From Chytridium lagenaria (Eukaryota > Chytridiomycota > Chytridiomycetes > Chytridiales > Chytridiaceae): a DNA stretch of 64,000 nucleotides. Position 1 is the first letter of the stretch; every line of letters starts with the position of its first letter. This document shows, piece after piece, positions 37,752 through 50,900 of this stretch. The DNA is taken from contig JAHLKC010000036.1 in NCBI GenBank assembly GCA_025449115.1, positions 1 to 64,000 on the forward strand, in the 5' to 3' direction. Below the pieces are notes generated by a model. The model was not told the DNA's origin, did no database searches, and saw only the letters and a program-made list of their open reading frames with translations. The translations under genes and the position numbers were made by a program.

Positions 37752-38150
37752 TGTAGGGGTTACGGGGCTCAATTGTAATTAAATTATAATATTAATAAAG
37801 GATTTAAACTATAAAGAATCGTGATGGAGTCTCCAGTGGTGACAGGGAGGTAATTACTTCGAAACTTCCATTATTAATGTTAACTACTTTTCGCAATACA
37901 TGTAGAGGGTGGGGATTTACACCAGAACTCATGACCCGTAAATCCCTCCAATTACGTATCATAAATAAAACATAAATAATAAGGTTAAAGGGATTAACGC
38001 TTCCTCAAATGGAATGAGGAGCTCAATAAACTGATCAACTCAAAAACTTAAAATAACGCGTAAAACAAACAGGTTCGGGGGAAAAATAACTTAGACAAAA
38101 TAACGAATGTGGGTGAGAAAAACAAAATAGAAAGATGAATAAACCCAACA
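37752..38150 (-). repeat. Family 1 LTR shared by tandem copies A and B
   Basis: 399-bp LTR that serves as 5' LTR of copy A and 3' LTR of copy B. On its right it is followed by TTCTCCCTCAG (polypurine tract of copy B) and on its left by the primer-binding region of copy A, so the tandem shares one LTR. Confidence 0.9.
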
Positions 38151-38176
38151 TTCTCCCTCAGTTTCTAACTTGCAGT

Positions 38177-41100
38177 TTAATCAACCACTTTAACCATCCA
38201 AACTTTGCTCGTAATTCTTCAAAACTTCGTTCGAGCAAAGCTTTCGTAAACAAGTCTGCAGGTTGCTCTTTTGTGTTAAGGTACTCAACGCGTATTTCTT
38301 CGCGCTAACCTATCTCGTATGACGTGGAACCTTCTATCACGTGTCGGAACTTTGCGATATTATCGGCGTGCTGGCGAGGGAATTTGCTGTCGTGTTGTCG
38401 CCGTAAATCACCGGAGGGTCATTAACGTATAACCCAACTCCCCCAGAAGTTGGCTACCCATATCATATGTGACGATGCTTCACTAAGTGAAACATACTCA
38501 GCTCTGCGGTAGACTGAGCCGTCGTTGCTTGTTTCTTCGTTCCCCACACCACAGCTCCCCCGTTCAACGTGATCACAAAACCACTTGTTGACTTCATGTC
38601 GTCTGGATCCGTTCCCATGTCGGCGTCTGCATATCCCACCAATTCCAGCTTGTCCTTTCTAGTATACTGAATTCCCAATTGCTTCGTTTGCTGTAAGTAT
38701 CCACAAGTTCGGTAAAGCGCATCCCAATGCGCTGGGTAAGGGTTCTCTTGGAACCTAGCGCTCATTCCAAGCGCGAATGCTATATCAGGTCGAGTTCCAA
38801 TCATCGCATGCATTAAGGATCCAGTGTACTGTCGGTATCCTTGATTCTTCTCGTTCGTTTTCATTATCTCCCCTTCCATGTTCTTCAGGAGTTTTTTCAC
38901 AGCGTCCATTGGAGTATAGTGTAAAAGAGTTTTCGGTAATTCCAGCTTTTGACCCATCGTTTCGATGTATCTCTGCTGGAACACCACAATCTTCCCTTTT
39001 ACACGATCATAGCGACATTGCCACCCCAGGACGTATCGAAAACTTGGAGCTCTTGTACCTCGGTAACGTCTCATGAATCGTTTTTCAGATCGGTCTAACT
39101 CCTCCTTGCTTGTCGACGCCTCTATGATATCATCGACATAGACTCCCTTTAAGGTGAGGGAGGTCCTTGCCGTTTCGCTTGTAGTAAAGACATGGATTCG
39201 CCGCAGAGCGAGTAAACTTCTCCTCGTCAACTTGGAACGTGTTTAAGGGTGTTGAAACACATTGGGGCTTGTACGAGTCCGAAGAGGCTCTTCATGCATA
39301 GGCACACCCAATCTTCCTTCCCTTCGACGATGAATTCTTCTGGCTGTTCAATGTATATCTCATGATCTTCCAACTTGCTGTTCAAGAACGCGGTCTTGAA
39401 GTCGTAATTTGCCAAATCTCCATGTTCTCTTGGCAAGCGACAGCAAGCATCACTCTCAGCGTTGCTTGCTTGATGACTGGTGCGAACTTTTTCGTCATAA
39501 TTGATGCCTTCTTTTTGCGAATAACCTTTTGCTACAAATCTAGCTTTGCGTTTGTCGAGACTTCCGAACTCATCTCGCTTTGTTTTGTACACCCATCCTG
39601 ATTTAATAATCTTTCTCACTTTTGGTCGGGAACCAACCTCCATGTTCCCATCTCAACCAAACTCTTCATTTCCTCCTCCATTGCTTTCCTCCACTCATCC
39701 TTTTCCTTCCTACCCATCGCTTCTTTGTAGGTCTTTGGTTCGTCGTCATCTTCTAACGCTGCGGTGTTTGCTGATAGTCTAACCGTCCTAAACTCTCCAG
39801 GCTTCTTCTTGTTCCGTGATGACCTTCGAAGGGATGTCTCGTATGGTTCATCCAGGTCTTCACTGAAGTTCGGAACTCTTCTACCACCGGATTGACAAAC
39901 CGTAGGTGAGTGAGGTTCCTCTCTTTCTTCATCTTCATCGTCGTCGCGATCGGGTGTATAATAACTAATATTGTCGTCTTCGTCATCTTCAGAATCTTCG
40001 TCATTTACTGCCGTATCAACTTCACTACCACCAGAGCTTGACGAGTCTGTGGAGTAATCCAGTAAGTCTAGATCATTTTTCCACTCTTGAACTTCCCCTT
40101 CAAACTTGACTCTTCCTTCTCTGCTTCCGCCGCCATTACTCCCTCGTTAAAAATCACTGATTTGCTTCTAACCAACTTATACGTTTGCAAATCTCAAAGG
40201 CGATAGCCCAGCGGTTCATACCCCACGAGAGCACAGTGTCGTGCATTAAAGTCTCCCTTCTTTCGTTGTTGCTTGGGTATCAAGACGAGCGCCAGGCAAC
40301 CCATCCACGGACAAGTCAGGTTTCACTCCAGCGAATCTCTCAAGCGGCGTCGCGTCTACTTCGTTCGTTCGGGTTGGTGATTGGTTAATGAGGTAAGCGG
40401 CAGCCATCACGGCCTCACCCAAAAACACGTTTTGAGTTTTGCTGAGCTTAACATGCTTTTAGACCTCTCGTTCAATGTCTTGTTCATTCGTTCAGCAGCC
40501 ACGGCATGGTGAAGGTAAGTCGAATCCCATGCTCTAAACACCAATCTTTCATTTGCTTGTTGTTGAATTCGCCACCGTTGTCTGCACTAATTCAATGACC
40601 TTCTTTTGGATTTCTTCTCGGCTTCTTCTTTGAAACTTATGATGTACTTGAACTCATTCTTCTTCTTGCACAGGTAAACGGTAACGTAGTTTGTCGCACT
40701 ATTGACAATGGTAGGAAGTAACGTGCGCCACCATTTGACGCGGTTTTCATAGGTCCGACGATATCAACATGGATTTTCTCGAGAGGTCTTTGGCCTTCAA
40801 TTCGTCGGGTTTGTCAGGAAATGATGTCCTTGTCATTTTCCCATCAACACATCCCTCACAAAGATAAGTGTCTTCTTCATTCGTCATGTTGACCCTTCGC
40901 TACCTTCATTAACTTCTTCACTCCCTTCTTTCCTAGGTGACCCATCCGCAAGTGCCATTGGTGCGGTGTCAGAGACTTCTCGGCTTTTGCCGTGGTGGTG
41001 CTTGGCCTGAATTCGATCACTTGATCAAGGTAGACGAGGTTTTCTTTGCTGCTGTAGGTGAACGTTGCAAGTGCTTGTGCTGACGGCTCTTTCTTTGGTT

Positions 41101-42793
41101 TAAGGTCGTAACCGTCATCCTTCGGTTGTCAAAGTCCTTCTTTCTCGCCATCCCAAGCGAGATCAGTTCCGTCCAATGTTTGGTACATACAAAACGTCCT
41201 TGAATATTAACGTTTCGCTTCTTTTTGCCATTTCTAATCTTAACTTCACAGTCACCAACTCCACGAGATTCAAGGTTGCTGTTGTTGTCAGCAGTGCTGA
41301 TGTTGCACTGGATGGAGCGGTAGTTCGACAGGATGTTGCGCTTGAACGTCATGTGGTGAGTGGCTCCAGAGTCTAACATCCATCTAGTGTCTCTAGTCTG
41401 TGGACCGCATTCCGAGCTCATGTTGACGGTAGGTACTGCTGCAACAAATACCACAGGATTTCCTCCGTTGTTGTTGTTCTGATTGTTGTTTTGCTTGGCC
41501 AGGGTTGCGCTAGGTCCTCGATTCCAACCACCTCGGCCTCGACCTCCTCTTTCGCGTCCTCCTCGACCACGAAAACCTCCGCGCCCTCTTCCACGAAAAG
41601 AACCTCTTCCTGCAGCCGCAGGTTGAGCTTTGTTGGGTTTATTCATCTTTCTATTTTGTTTTACTCACCCACATTCGTTATTTTGTCTAAGTTATTTTTC
41701 CCCCGAACTTTATTTATTTACGCGTTATTTTAAGTTTTGATTTGATCAGTTTTATTGAGCTCCTCATTCCATTTGAGGATGTTTTAATCCCTTAACTTTA
41801 TTACTTTATGTTTAGTTTATGATACGTAATTGGAGGGATTTACGGGTCATGAGTTCTGGTGTAAATCCCCATCTTCTACATGTATTGTAAAAGTAGTTAG
41901 AATCAATATAGGGAAGTTTTCATAGTAATTAGCTCCCTGTCACCGCTGGAGACTCCATCACCATTCTATAGTCTAATTCTCTTTATTAATTCATTATATT
42001 AAATTACAATTGAGCCCCGTAACCCCTACAAGCTTGAGGTTCGTTATCTCTTTCATTTCTGTTATCGTTGTTCCTTTTTGCGCTCCAGCAGTCTCTTGCT
42101 AGGTGACCTCTCTTTCTGCAATCGGTCCTCACCGCCGGGTGTCTTTGTTGCTGGTTGATGTAGCGTCCTGCAGCATGAGCCTGGCGCCTTCGTTATCTTC
42201 ATTTCCTTCTTTCTCTCTTTCAGTTTCGTTTCATGGTCTAACAGCTTTCCGACGACATAGGCATAGTCATCTCGCTTTGGTTCGTTCTCAAGAAGGTTGA
42301 CTATGATGTCGTATGCTTCAGGGAGGCTCGTCAAGGGATGGAAATGTGTTGTGGGGTTACCGTGTCTCCCCCCGCAGCCTTCAGTTGCTGAATGGTTGAC
42401 GAGACTTCCGCATGTAGTCTTCAAGTGTCTTCTTCTTTCATCTTCAGTTCGTGAGTTGCGTCTAATCGCGTTTCTGTTTGTCTGAGCCTTTCTCTCATAG
42501 GTCTCGACAGTTTTATCCCAAGTCGCCTTTGCCGTAGGTCCTGTATCAACGGTAGGATGATGTCGTGAACTCTTGATTCGATTCTTGCTTTTGTTCATGT
42601 CCAGGTCTTCTTCTTCTAACCTATCTTCATTTCGGTATTTGTAGGTGTGTCAACGACTGGCATAGGGCGCCCAGCCTTCTCGACGATCTTCCAAAGGCCT
42701 CTTTGCCTTTCAAGTACCCGATCATGCGGTACTTCCAGATATGGAACTGTGTGCATCAAACATCACAGGTTTGTTGTCATTCTCCTTCGTCAT
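38177..42793 (-). pseudogene. Copia gag-pol, family 1 copy B (degenerate, LTR-interrupted)
   Basis: Second minus-strand copy with more frame breaks and short deletions than copy A. Recognisable parts: gag start MTKENDNKPVMFD (42793), knuckle region near 42110, RGG linker, protease RWMLDSGATHHM (about 41385), a broken integrase (40400-41010; the region just after the GVAERMNR site is deleted at about 40498), reverse transcriptase (39640-39110, YVDDIIEAS) and RNase H (38880-38177). The gag is split by a solo LTR at 41631-42030. Confidence 0.88.
41631..42030 (+). repeat. Solo LTR (family 1) with 5-bp target duplication AGCTT
   Basis: TGTTGGG...CCCTACA, 400 bp, inserted in the gag of copy B in the opposite orientation. 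AGCTT flanks both sides (41626-41630 and 42031-42035); the uninterrupted site TGAGCTTGAGG is present in copy A. It is nearly identical to the solo LTR at 46545. Confidence 0.95.
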
Positions 42794-42907
42794 CTTCTCG
42801 TGTTGACAGCTTTCTTACTTGGGACGATCGCTTTTCTCTCTTTTACTCTTCGGCCCTCAAATGGATCGATTCACTCTCCTTCCAACCAGGTGAAGTGCTA
42901 CTACACT

Positions 42908-43299
42908 TGTAGGGAGGGGTTACAGGGCTAAAATGTAATTAAAATATAATGAATTAATAAAGACTATGAAACTGATGATGGAGTCTCCAGAGGTGACAGG
43001 GAGGCAATAACGATGAAACTTCCATATAATATCGATGTTACACTTTTTTCTCAATACATGTAGAAAGTGGGGATTTACAACAGACTCATGACACGTAATC
43101 CCTCCTCGTACGTATCATAAACTAAACTAAAGTAATAGAGTTACGGGATTAACGCATCTCAAATGAATGAGGAGCTCAACACAGCTGATCAACACAAATT
43201 AAATAACGCGTAAAATAAAACAGTTCGGGGGAAAACAACAACTTAGACAAATAAGGATGTGGGTGAGTAAAACAAAAATTGAAAGATGAAAACCCAACA
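42908..43299 (-). repeat. Diverged family 1 LTR (5' LTR of copy B)
   Basis: 392 bp with TG...CA ends, clearly more diverged than the LTR at the other end of copy B (37752). The mismatch suggests that copy B is recombinant or old. Confidence 0.8.
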
Positions 43300-44511
43300 G
43301 AAAGCTCGAGTCCTTTCGAATGGATATTTGCAGAAGGAGGGCGTGGACTACTTACAGACTTACGCGCAGCATGAAAGGGGCGGGGCGACTTGGGATAAAT
43401 TATCGAGACCTATGAGAGGAAGGCTCAGACAAACAGAAACGCGATTAGACGCAAACTCACGAACTTGAAGATGAAAGAAAAAGACAACTTGGAAAGTAGC
43501 AGCACATGAGGGGATGGTCTCACGCCATACGACGTTAAGACGGCGTTTCTCACGGCAATTTCACAACGGCAATCTCAAGGGGAGAAATACATTGAGCAAC
43601 CGGAAGGTTTTGTGATTATTGGGAACAAAGACTGGGTTTGTCTTCTCTTGAAGACCTTGTAATGGTTGAAGCAATCACCTCTGGATAAACGAGGTGTTGG
43701 ATGAGTTTCTCATCTCGATAGGTTCACGCGTTCACTCTCGGAAACCCTGTCTTTATACCGATGCAACAGCGAGAGGTTGTCGTTACTGGTTGTCTATGTT
43801 GACAACCTGGTACATGAGTGTGCTGATCAGGAGGAGGCAGCCGCGTTTCAAGATGATTCAGCGTCGGTTTACGGCACAAGCCATGGGAAGCCAGATATGC
43901 AGTTGGAACCAAGTTCGCTACAATCACATGAGAGGCATTTGCGTATCAAGCAAGGGGCTATATCAACTCGATGATGAAGAAGCTACGCGTGCTAGAAGGG
44001 CATTCAAGAAGGTTCGCTAAGGCCTGGAACGCGTCTCAAACGCGTTGAGGACAACAAGAGTCCATTGGGAAAAAGTGGAGAGACTAGCCTATCGATGTGG
44101 TCGTTCATTGATATACGCAATGGTTAAATTCGTCCTGACGTGGCATTTGCAGTTGGAATGCTGGCGCGCTATCAGGCGCGTCCTGGACACAAGCACTGAG
44201 AGTGTGCGCGTGATTTAGTCCGGTACTTACAGTTGACGTGCTCAACGACCATTCCAAGATCCCATCATCAGCTCAAGGACGCGACACGTGGATCTTCGAT
44301 TCCACGCGGTTATAGATCGCGTTGCCAAGCGTTTTTCTTCAGGTGGAGGCACATTGGAACAAAGAACAGCCTGCAGACATGCTTATGAAAGGCTGGCGCG
44401 TAGGGACTTGGAGAGATGTCGTGACCGCATGGGGATGGTAGTCGTTGATGATAACGCTTCAGAGATGGGGGCATCAGAGAAGTTGTGAGTAAAGTTCACG
44501 ACAGGGGAGAA
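43300..44511 (+). pseudogene. Scrambled Copia pol fragments, mainly family 2
   Basis: Plus-strand patchwork: a bit of reverse transcriptase (LQKEGVDYLQTYA), a family-1-like gag patch (ATWDK...NRNAIRR, about 43385-43490), then reverse transcriptase remains (DVKTAF-like, IEQPEGF, VVYVDNLVHECADQEE) and an RNase H tail with FHAVIDRVAK. Several stops and frame changes occur. It ends at the polypurine-like AGGGGAGAA before the LTR at 44512. Confidence 0.75.
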
Positions 44512-45010
44512 TGTTGGGTTTGCTCACTGGACTCACGAGGACGCGTCAGAATCACTTAGGACCATTAGCCCGCGGCGTCCAGCGCAACACAAGAGTGCTC
44601 TGGAATTTACGCGTCATTAGAGTTGAGCGCGAACGCGTCCACTGGACTTCCTATTTACTTTCTGGACTCATTTGAATTTCTCACTTTGATTTACCTTCCT
44701 TGTTTGGTTGATTTTCTTTATGCCAGCTTAATTTAACCCTACCTGTTTGTGATTGGATAATCCCTTCTAGCCTTTATTCCGTATTTCCCCGTTAGGGCTT
44801 TCTGATTTATTTACTCTTGTATTGGGGTTAAACGCGTGAGTGCACGCGTCTTCGATAGGTTTACCTTTTGTTGTCTTTCCTTTTTACTTGTTCGTTCTGT
44901 TTGAGTATTTAAAGACTCTTGTGTTGAGTCGAAATAAATTAAGAAAGTTGTTCGAGCAAAAGTGCGTTTAACTTTGTTATAAATTGAGCCCGTGAACAAC
45001 AAGTATTCAA
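44512..45010 (+). repeat. Family 2 LTR
   Basis: About 499 bp, TGTTGGGTTTGCTCACTGG... to ...CAAGTATTCAA, rich in ACGCGTC motifs. It matches the complete LTR at 59029-59519 but lacks the last few bases (ends TTCAA rather than TTCAACA). Confidence 0.85.
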
Positions 45011-45300
45011 TAGCTCTGGCTATCCCGCAGTTTTGATGTTGCACTGGATGAAGCAATAGTTGGTCAGGATGTTGTGTTGGAAAGTCATGTGGTGAGCACC
45101 TCCTGAATCTAACATCCATCTAGTGTCTCTTGCTTGCAACGCGCCATCCTCACTCAACTTAACCGTTGGCACTGCTGCAAGGAAGACTACTGGATTCCCT
45201 CAGTTGTTGTTTTGATTGTTGTTGTTCTGATTTGCTACATTTGCGTTAGGTCCTCGGTTCCAACCACCTTGGCTACGACCACCTCTTCCGTGACGACTCC
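45011..45300 (-). pseudogene. Copia gag/protease fragment (minus strand)
   Basis: Read on the minus strand it gives part of the RGG linker, a run of Asn, and the protease block (TRWMLDSGGAHHMTF-like). It is a short truncated patch between a family 2 LTR and a plus-strand RNase H piece. Confidence 0.7.
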
Positions 45301-46378
45301 TTGATGCATGCCATGCTTGGGACGCTACCAGATATCGCGTTTGCTCTTGGTATGGCCGCTAGATTCCAAGAGAACCCTTACCCTGCGCATTGGGATGCGC
45401 TTTACCGCACTTGTGGGTATCTTCAGCAAACTAAGCAGCTGGGGATTCAGTATTCTAGAAGAGAGCAACTAGAATTGGTGGGATATGTGGATTCCGACAT
45501 GGGGACGGATCCGACGGACATGAAGTCAACCAGCTGATATGTGATTACACTGAATGAAGGAGCTGTTGTGTGGGGAACTAAGAAACAGGCAATGACGGCT
45601 CAGTTGACAGCTGAGGCAGAATACGTGTCGCTGAATGGGGCGTCGTCCCGTATGATTTGGGTTATTCAACTTTTGTTGGAGCTGGGATATTCATTATCGA
45701 AGTCAACTTTATTAAATTTAGTATGAGCTTTGAATCCAGAAACAAATATGTCTTCTTTCTTTTCAATAGTTTTTATTATCTTTTATGATGGCTTTTTTGA
45801 ATGACCCACCGGTAATTTATGGCGATAACACTACTGCCAACGCGCTGGCCAGCATGCCAATCATTTCACAGAGCTCTCGCCATGTGGACAGGAGATTTCA
45901 CGTTATAAGAGACAAATTTAACGCGAAGAAGATACACGTTGATTACCTTAACACGAAGTTAACAACCTGCAGATTTGTTTACTAAAGCATTGCTGCAACA
46001 TCAGTTTGAAGAATTACGCGCTAAGTTTGGGATGGTTAAAGTAGTTGAGTAAAACTGCACGTTTAGAAAGTTATTCGTTTTGCTGCTCATACCATTTGAG
46101 TCAGAGTTAATCCCCGACTTGTATTTCCGCGCGTGATTTGGTTTAAGTTACTTTACATGTTTCTTTGTGACAATGAGGGATGAACGGGTCGAGACCTTGT
46201 TAGCTTGGAGTGCCACCCTCATATTTACCTGTAGTTTTGGAAGCTTTGAATAATAAGAAGTTTGTTGTCATCAGTATTATTCATTATCACCTCCGGAGAC
46301 CTCGTCACCAGTTTACATTTGTTATTATTAGTTTATTAGTCATTCCGTGTTTTTACAAGGGCCCCGTATACCTCTACA
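45301..46378 (+). pseudogene. Copia RNase H end plus partial family 3 LTR
   Basis: Plus strand: MHAMLGTLPDIAFALGMAAR, ELVGYVDSDMGTD, KKQAMTAQLTAEAEYVSL, then an unrelated insertion of about 95 bp (45695-45790), then NDPPVIYGDNTTANALA, HVDRRFHVIRD and the pol end near 46050. From about 46075 it runs into a family 3 LTR 3' portion that ends CCTCTACA at 46378. Confidence 0.8.
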
Positions 46379-47030
46379 CTGACCGCGACAAATTGAAGAA
46401 GAAGATAGAGAGGAACCGCGCTGCCCACTGTTTGTCGTTCTCGTGGTCGTTGTGTACCAAACTTCCGTGACGACCTGGATGAACCATATGAGACATCCCT
46501 GCAAAGGTCAACACAAAACAAGAAGAAACCTGGGGAGTTCTGGATGTTGGGTTTATTCATCTTTCTATTTTGTTTTACTCACCACATTCGTTATTTTGTC
46601 TAAGTTATTTTTCACCAAACCTTAATTGTTTACGCGTTATTTTAAGTATTGATTTGATCAGTTTCATTGAGCTCCTCATTCCATTTGAGGATGCGTTAAT
46701 CCCTTAACTTTATTATTTTATGTTTAGTTTATGATACGTAATTGGAGGGATTTACGGTCATGAGTTCTGGTGTAAATCCCCATCTTCTACATGTATTGTA
46801 AAAGTAGTTAGAATCAATATAGGGAAGTTTTCATAGTAATTAGCTCCCTGTCACCGCTGGAGACTCCATCACCATTCTATAGTCTAATTCTCTTTATTAA
46901 TTCATTATGTTTAATTACAATTGAGCCCCGTAACCCCTACACTGGACGGTCAAGCCATCACCAAACGCTGCATCATGGGATGAAGATGATGATGAACTGA
47001 AAACATACCAGAAAGCGATTACGCACCTCC
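46379..47030 (+). pseudogene. Copia pol linker split by a solo LTR
   Basis: Plus-strand fragments of the acidic linker between integrase and reverse transcriptase (FRDDLDEPYETSL-like to GEFW, then TVKPSPNAASWDEDDDE and KTYQKAI), interrupted at 46545-46941 by an LTR. Frame is broken. Confidence 0.75.
46545..46941 (+). repeat. Solo LTR (family 1) with 5-bp target duplication CTGGA
   Basis: 397-bp LTR with TG...CA ends flanked by CTGGA at 46540-46544 and 46942-46946. Nearly identical to the solo LTR at 41631, which suggests recent activity of this LTR subfamily. Confidence 0.95.
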
Positions 47031-47417
47031 AGGCTTTCTTCTTTCTGCATTTATATTAATTATAGTGTGCTGAGTTGTAATTGTGGGTGCTCTAGTTAGC
47101 ATGCTGCCAAACGAGACTGCAATCTGAACCAAGACGTTGTATAAGAAGGTATGAGCTATGGGAAGACACCTCAAACTATCTCTGTTTTATTTTTCACGGC
47201 AATGATGTGTCAGCAAGTGCTTTCAGTGGAAGTGCGGCATGAGCAGGGCCTGGATGAAAAAGATTGAGATATAAACATGTTAAAACAGCTTATTTCGCCA
47301 ATTAACAGACCTAGTACACTCCTTGGAGTGGGTTGGAATCCCTTCTCGTAGACCCTTCCCTGTAGTTACTTAGGATCTAGTCACTAGGCATTTTCTCTTC
47401 TGTTTCCCTTTCTTATT
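47031..47417. repeat. Unclassified interspersed repeat, copy 1
   Basis: Resembles 62290-62720 and 62890-63110. Shared landmarks are a TAGTGT...GGTGCTC...GCTG block, then GAGATA...ACATGTT, and CAATTA/ACAAGGCC followed by GTACACT.CTTGGAGTG. No coding sequence. Confidence 0.6.
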
Positions 47418-47814
47418 TGTTGGGTTTATTCATCTTTCTATTTTGTTTCACTCACCCACATTCGTTATTTTGTCTAAGTTATTTTCCCCCGAACCTATTT
47501 GTTTACGCGTTATTTTAAGTTGAGTTGATCAGTTTATTGAGCCCTCATTCGATTTGAGGAAGCGTTAATCCCCTTAACCTTATTGCTTTATGTTTTATTT
47601 ATGATACGTAATTGGAGGGATTTACGGGTCATGAGTTCTGGTGTAAATCCCCACCCTCTACATGTATGGCGAGAAGTAGTTAACATTAATATATGGAAGT
47701 TTCGTAGTAATTACATCCCTGTCACCGCTGGAGACTCCATCACGATTCTTTATAGATTAATTCCATTTATTAATATTTATAATTTAATTACAATTAAGCC
47801 CCGTAACCCCTACA
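47418..47814 (+). repeat. 5' LTR of copy D
   Basis: 397 bp, TGTTGGGTTTATTC...CCCCTACA. Near-identical in reverse complement to the LTR at 32932. Confidence 0.92.
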
Positions 47815-47931
47815 AGTGGTAGCACTTCACCTGGTTGGAAGGAGGAGTGAATCGATCCATTTGAGGGCCGAAGAGTAAAAGAGAAAAGAGCGTTTATCCC
47901 AAGAAAGAAAGCAAGCTGTCAACACGAGAAG

Positions 47932-50900
47932 ATGACGAAAGAAAACGACGACAAACCGGTGATGTTTGATGGGACACAGTTCCACATCTGGAAGTACCGC
48001 ATGATCGGGTACTTGAAAGGCAAAGGCCTTTGGAAGATCGTCGAGAAGGGCTGGACGCCCTATGCAGTTGTTGACACGCCTACAAATGCCGAAAAGAAGA
48101 CTAGGTTAGAAGAAGAAGACCTGGACATGAAAGCAAAAGCGAGAATTGAATCAAGAGTTCATGATATCATCTTACCGCTAATCCAGGATGAATCTACGGC
48201 AAAGGCGACATGGGATAAAATCATCGAGACCTATGAGAGAAAGGCTCAGACGAACAGAAACGCGATTAGACGCAAACTCACGAACTTGAAGATGAAAGAA
48301 GAAGACGACTTGAAGACTTACATCGCGGAGGTCTCATCAACCATTCAGCAACTGAAGGCAGCGGGGGAAGACACGGCAACCCCGCAACACATCTCCATCC
48401 TCTTGACGACCCTCCCGGAAGCATACGACATCATAGTCAATCTCCTCGAGAACGAACCCAAAGCCGAGGCTGACTATGCCTATGTCGTTGGAAAGCTGTT
48501 AGATCATGAAACGAAATTGAAAGAGAGAAAGAAAGAAAATGAAGAGAATGAAGGCGCTCAGGCTCACGCTGCGGGACGCTACAATAATCAACAACAAAGA
48601 CACCGTGGCGGCGAGGACCGAGAATGCTACAATTGCGGAAAGAAAGGCCACTTAGCAAGAGACTGTTGGAGCGCGAGAAGAAATAACGACAACAGAAATG
48701 AAAGAGACAACGAACCCCAAGCTCAACCTGCGGCTGCAGGAAGAGGCTTTTACCGAGGAAGAGGTCGCGGTGGTTTCCGTGGTCGAGGAGGACGCGGAAG
48801 AGGAGGTCGAGGCCGAGGTGGTTGGAATCGAGGACCTAATGCAAACCTGGCAAACCAAAACAACAATCAGAACATCAACAACGGAGGAAATCCTGTGGTC
48901 TTCGTTGCAGCAGTACCTACCGTCAACATGAGCTCGGAAGGCGGTCCGCAGACTAGAGACACCAGATGGATGTTAGACTCTGGAGCCACTCACCACATGA
49001 CGTTCCAGCGCAACATCCTGTCGAACTACCGCTCCATCCAGTGCAACATCAGCACTGCCGACAACAACAGCAACCTTGAATCCCGTGGAGTTGGTGACTG
49101 TGAAGTGAAGATTAGAAACGGCGAAAGAACAGGAACGTTAATACTCAAGAACGTGTTATACGTACCAAACATCGGACGGAACCTGATCTCGCTTGGGATG
49201 GCGAGAAAGAAGGATCTTGACATATTCCCGAAGGACGACGGATACGACCTTAAACCAAAGAAAGAACCGTCAGCACAAGCACTTGCAACGTTCACCTACA
49301 GTAGCAAAGAGAATCTCATTTACCTTGATCAAGTCATCAATTCAAGCCAAGCACCCTCAGCAAAGGTCGAGAAGCTCTGACACCGCACCAGTGGCACTTG
49401 CGGATGGGTCATCTAGGAAAGAAGGGAGTGAAGAAGTTAATGAAGGTAGCGAAGGGGTCAAGATGACGAATGAAGAGACACTTACCTTTGTGAGGGTTGT
49501 GTTGATGGGAAAATGACAGGACATCATTTCCTGACAAACCCGACGAGTTGAAGGCCAAGGAGCCTCTCGAGAAAATCCACGTTGACATCGTTGGACCTTG
49601 AAGACCGCGTCAAATGGCGGCGCACGTTACTTCCTCACCATCGTCGATAGCGCAACAAACTACGTTACCGTTTACCTGTGCAAGAAGAAGAATGAGTCGT
49701 CAAGTCATCAAAAGTTTTAAAGAAGAAGCCGAGAAGAAAATCAAAAGGAAGGTCATTGAAATCTAGCAGACAACGGCGGCGAATTCAACAACAAACCAAT
49801 GAAGGATGGTGTTTAGAGCATGGGATTAGACTTACCTTCACCATGCCGTACACACCGCAACAGAACGGTGTTGCCGAACGTATGAACAGGACCTTGAACG
49901 AGAGGTCTAAAAGCATGTTAAGTTCTTCAAACTCGAAACGCGTTTTTGGGGTGAAGCCGTGATGGCTGCAGCTTACCTCATTAACCGATCACCAACCCGA
50001 ACGAACGAACAAGATGCAACGCCGCTTGAGAGATTTGCTGGAGTAAACCTGACTTGTCAAGACTCCGTGGTTGGGGTGCCTGGCACTCGTATTGATACCC
50101 AAGCAGCAACGAAGAAGGGTGATTTCAACGCACGACGGTGTGCTCTCGTTGGGTATGAGCCGCTGGGCTATCGCCTTTGGATTTGCAAACGAATAAGTTA
50201 GTTAGAAGCAAGTCAGTCATTTTTAACGAGGAGTAATGGCGGCGAAGCAGAGAAGGGAGAATCAAAGTTTGAAGGGGAGGTTCAAGAATGGAAAAACGAT
50301 CTAGACTTACCGGATTACTCTACAGACTCGTCAAGCTCTGGTGGAAGTGAACTTGAACGGCGTAAACGACGAAGCTCTGAAGATGAAGAAGATGATAATG
50401 TTAGTTATCATACACCTGATCGCGATGACGATGAAGATGAAGAAAGAGAGAACCTCACTCACCTACGTTCGTCGATCCGGTGGAAGAAGAGTTCCAAACT
50501 TCCGTGAAGACCTGGATGAGCCATACGAAACATCCCTTCGAAGGTCATCACGGAACAAGAAGAAGCCTGGAGAGTTTTGGACGGTTAGACCATCAGCAAA
50601 CACGGCATCGTTAGAAGATGACGACGAACCAAAGACCTACCAGGAAGCGATGGTAGGAAGGAAAAGGACGAGTGGAGGAAAGCGATGGAGGAAGAAATGA
50701 AAAGTTTGGTTGAGATGGGAACATGGAGGTTGTTCCCCGACCTAAAGGGAGAAAGATTATTAATCAGGATGGGTGTAAAAACAAAGCGAGATGAGTTGGG
50801 AAATCTCGATAAACGAAAAGCGAGATTTGTTGCTAAAGGCTATCGCAGAAACAGGAATCGACTATGAGAGAAATTGCACCCGTCATCAACAAGCACGTTA

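Larger units (their letters stand above)
32932..38150 (-). mobile_element. Copia LTR retrotransposon, family 1 copy A (near complete)
   Basis: Minus-strand element: 5' LTR 37752..38150, internal region, polypurine tract (GAGGGGGAGAA read on minus, plus 33332-33345), 3' LTR 32932..33331. LTRs are about 400 bp and read TGTTGGG...CCCTACA on the coding strand. Just inside the 5' LTR, TGGTAGCAC (plus 37742-37750) fits a primer-binding site for an initiator-Met tRNA 3' end. The two LTRs differ at several bases and short indels. The right LTR is shared with the next copy, so no target duplication pair is available. Confidence 0.93.
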
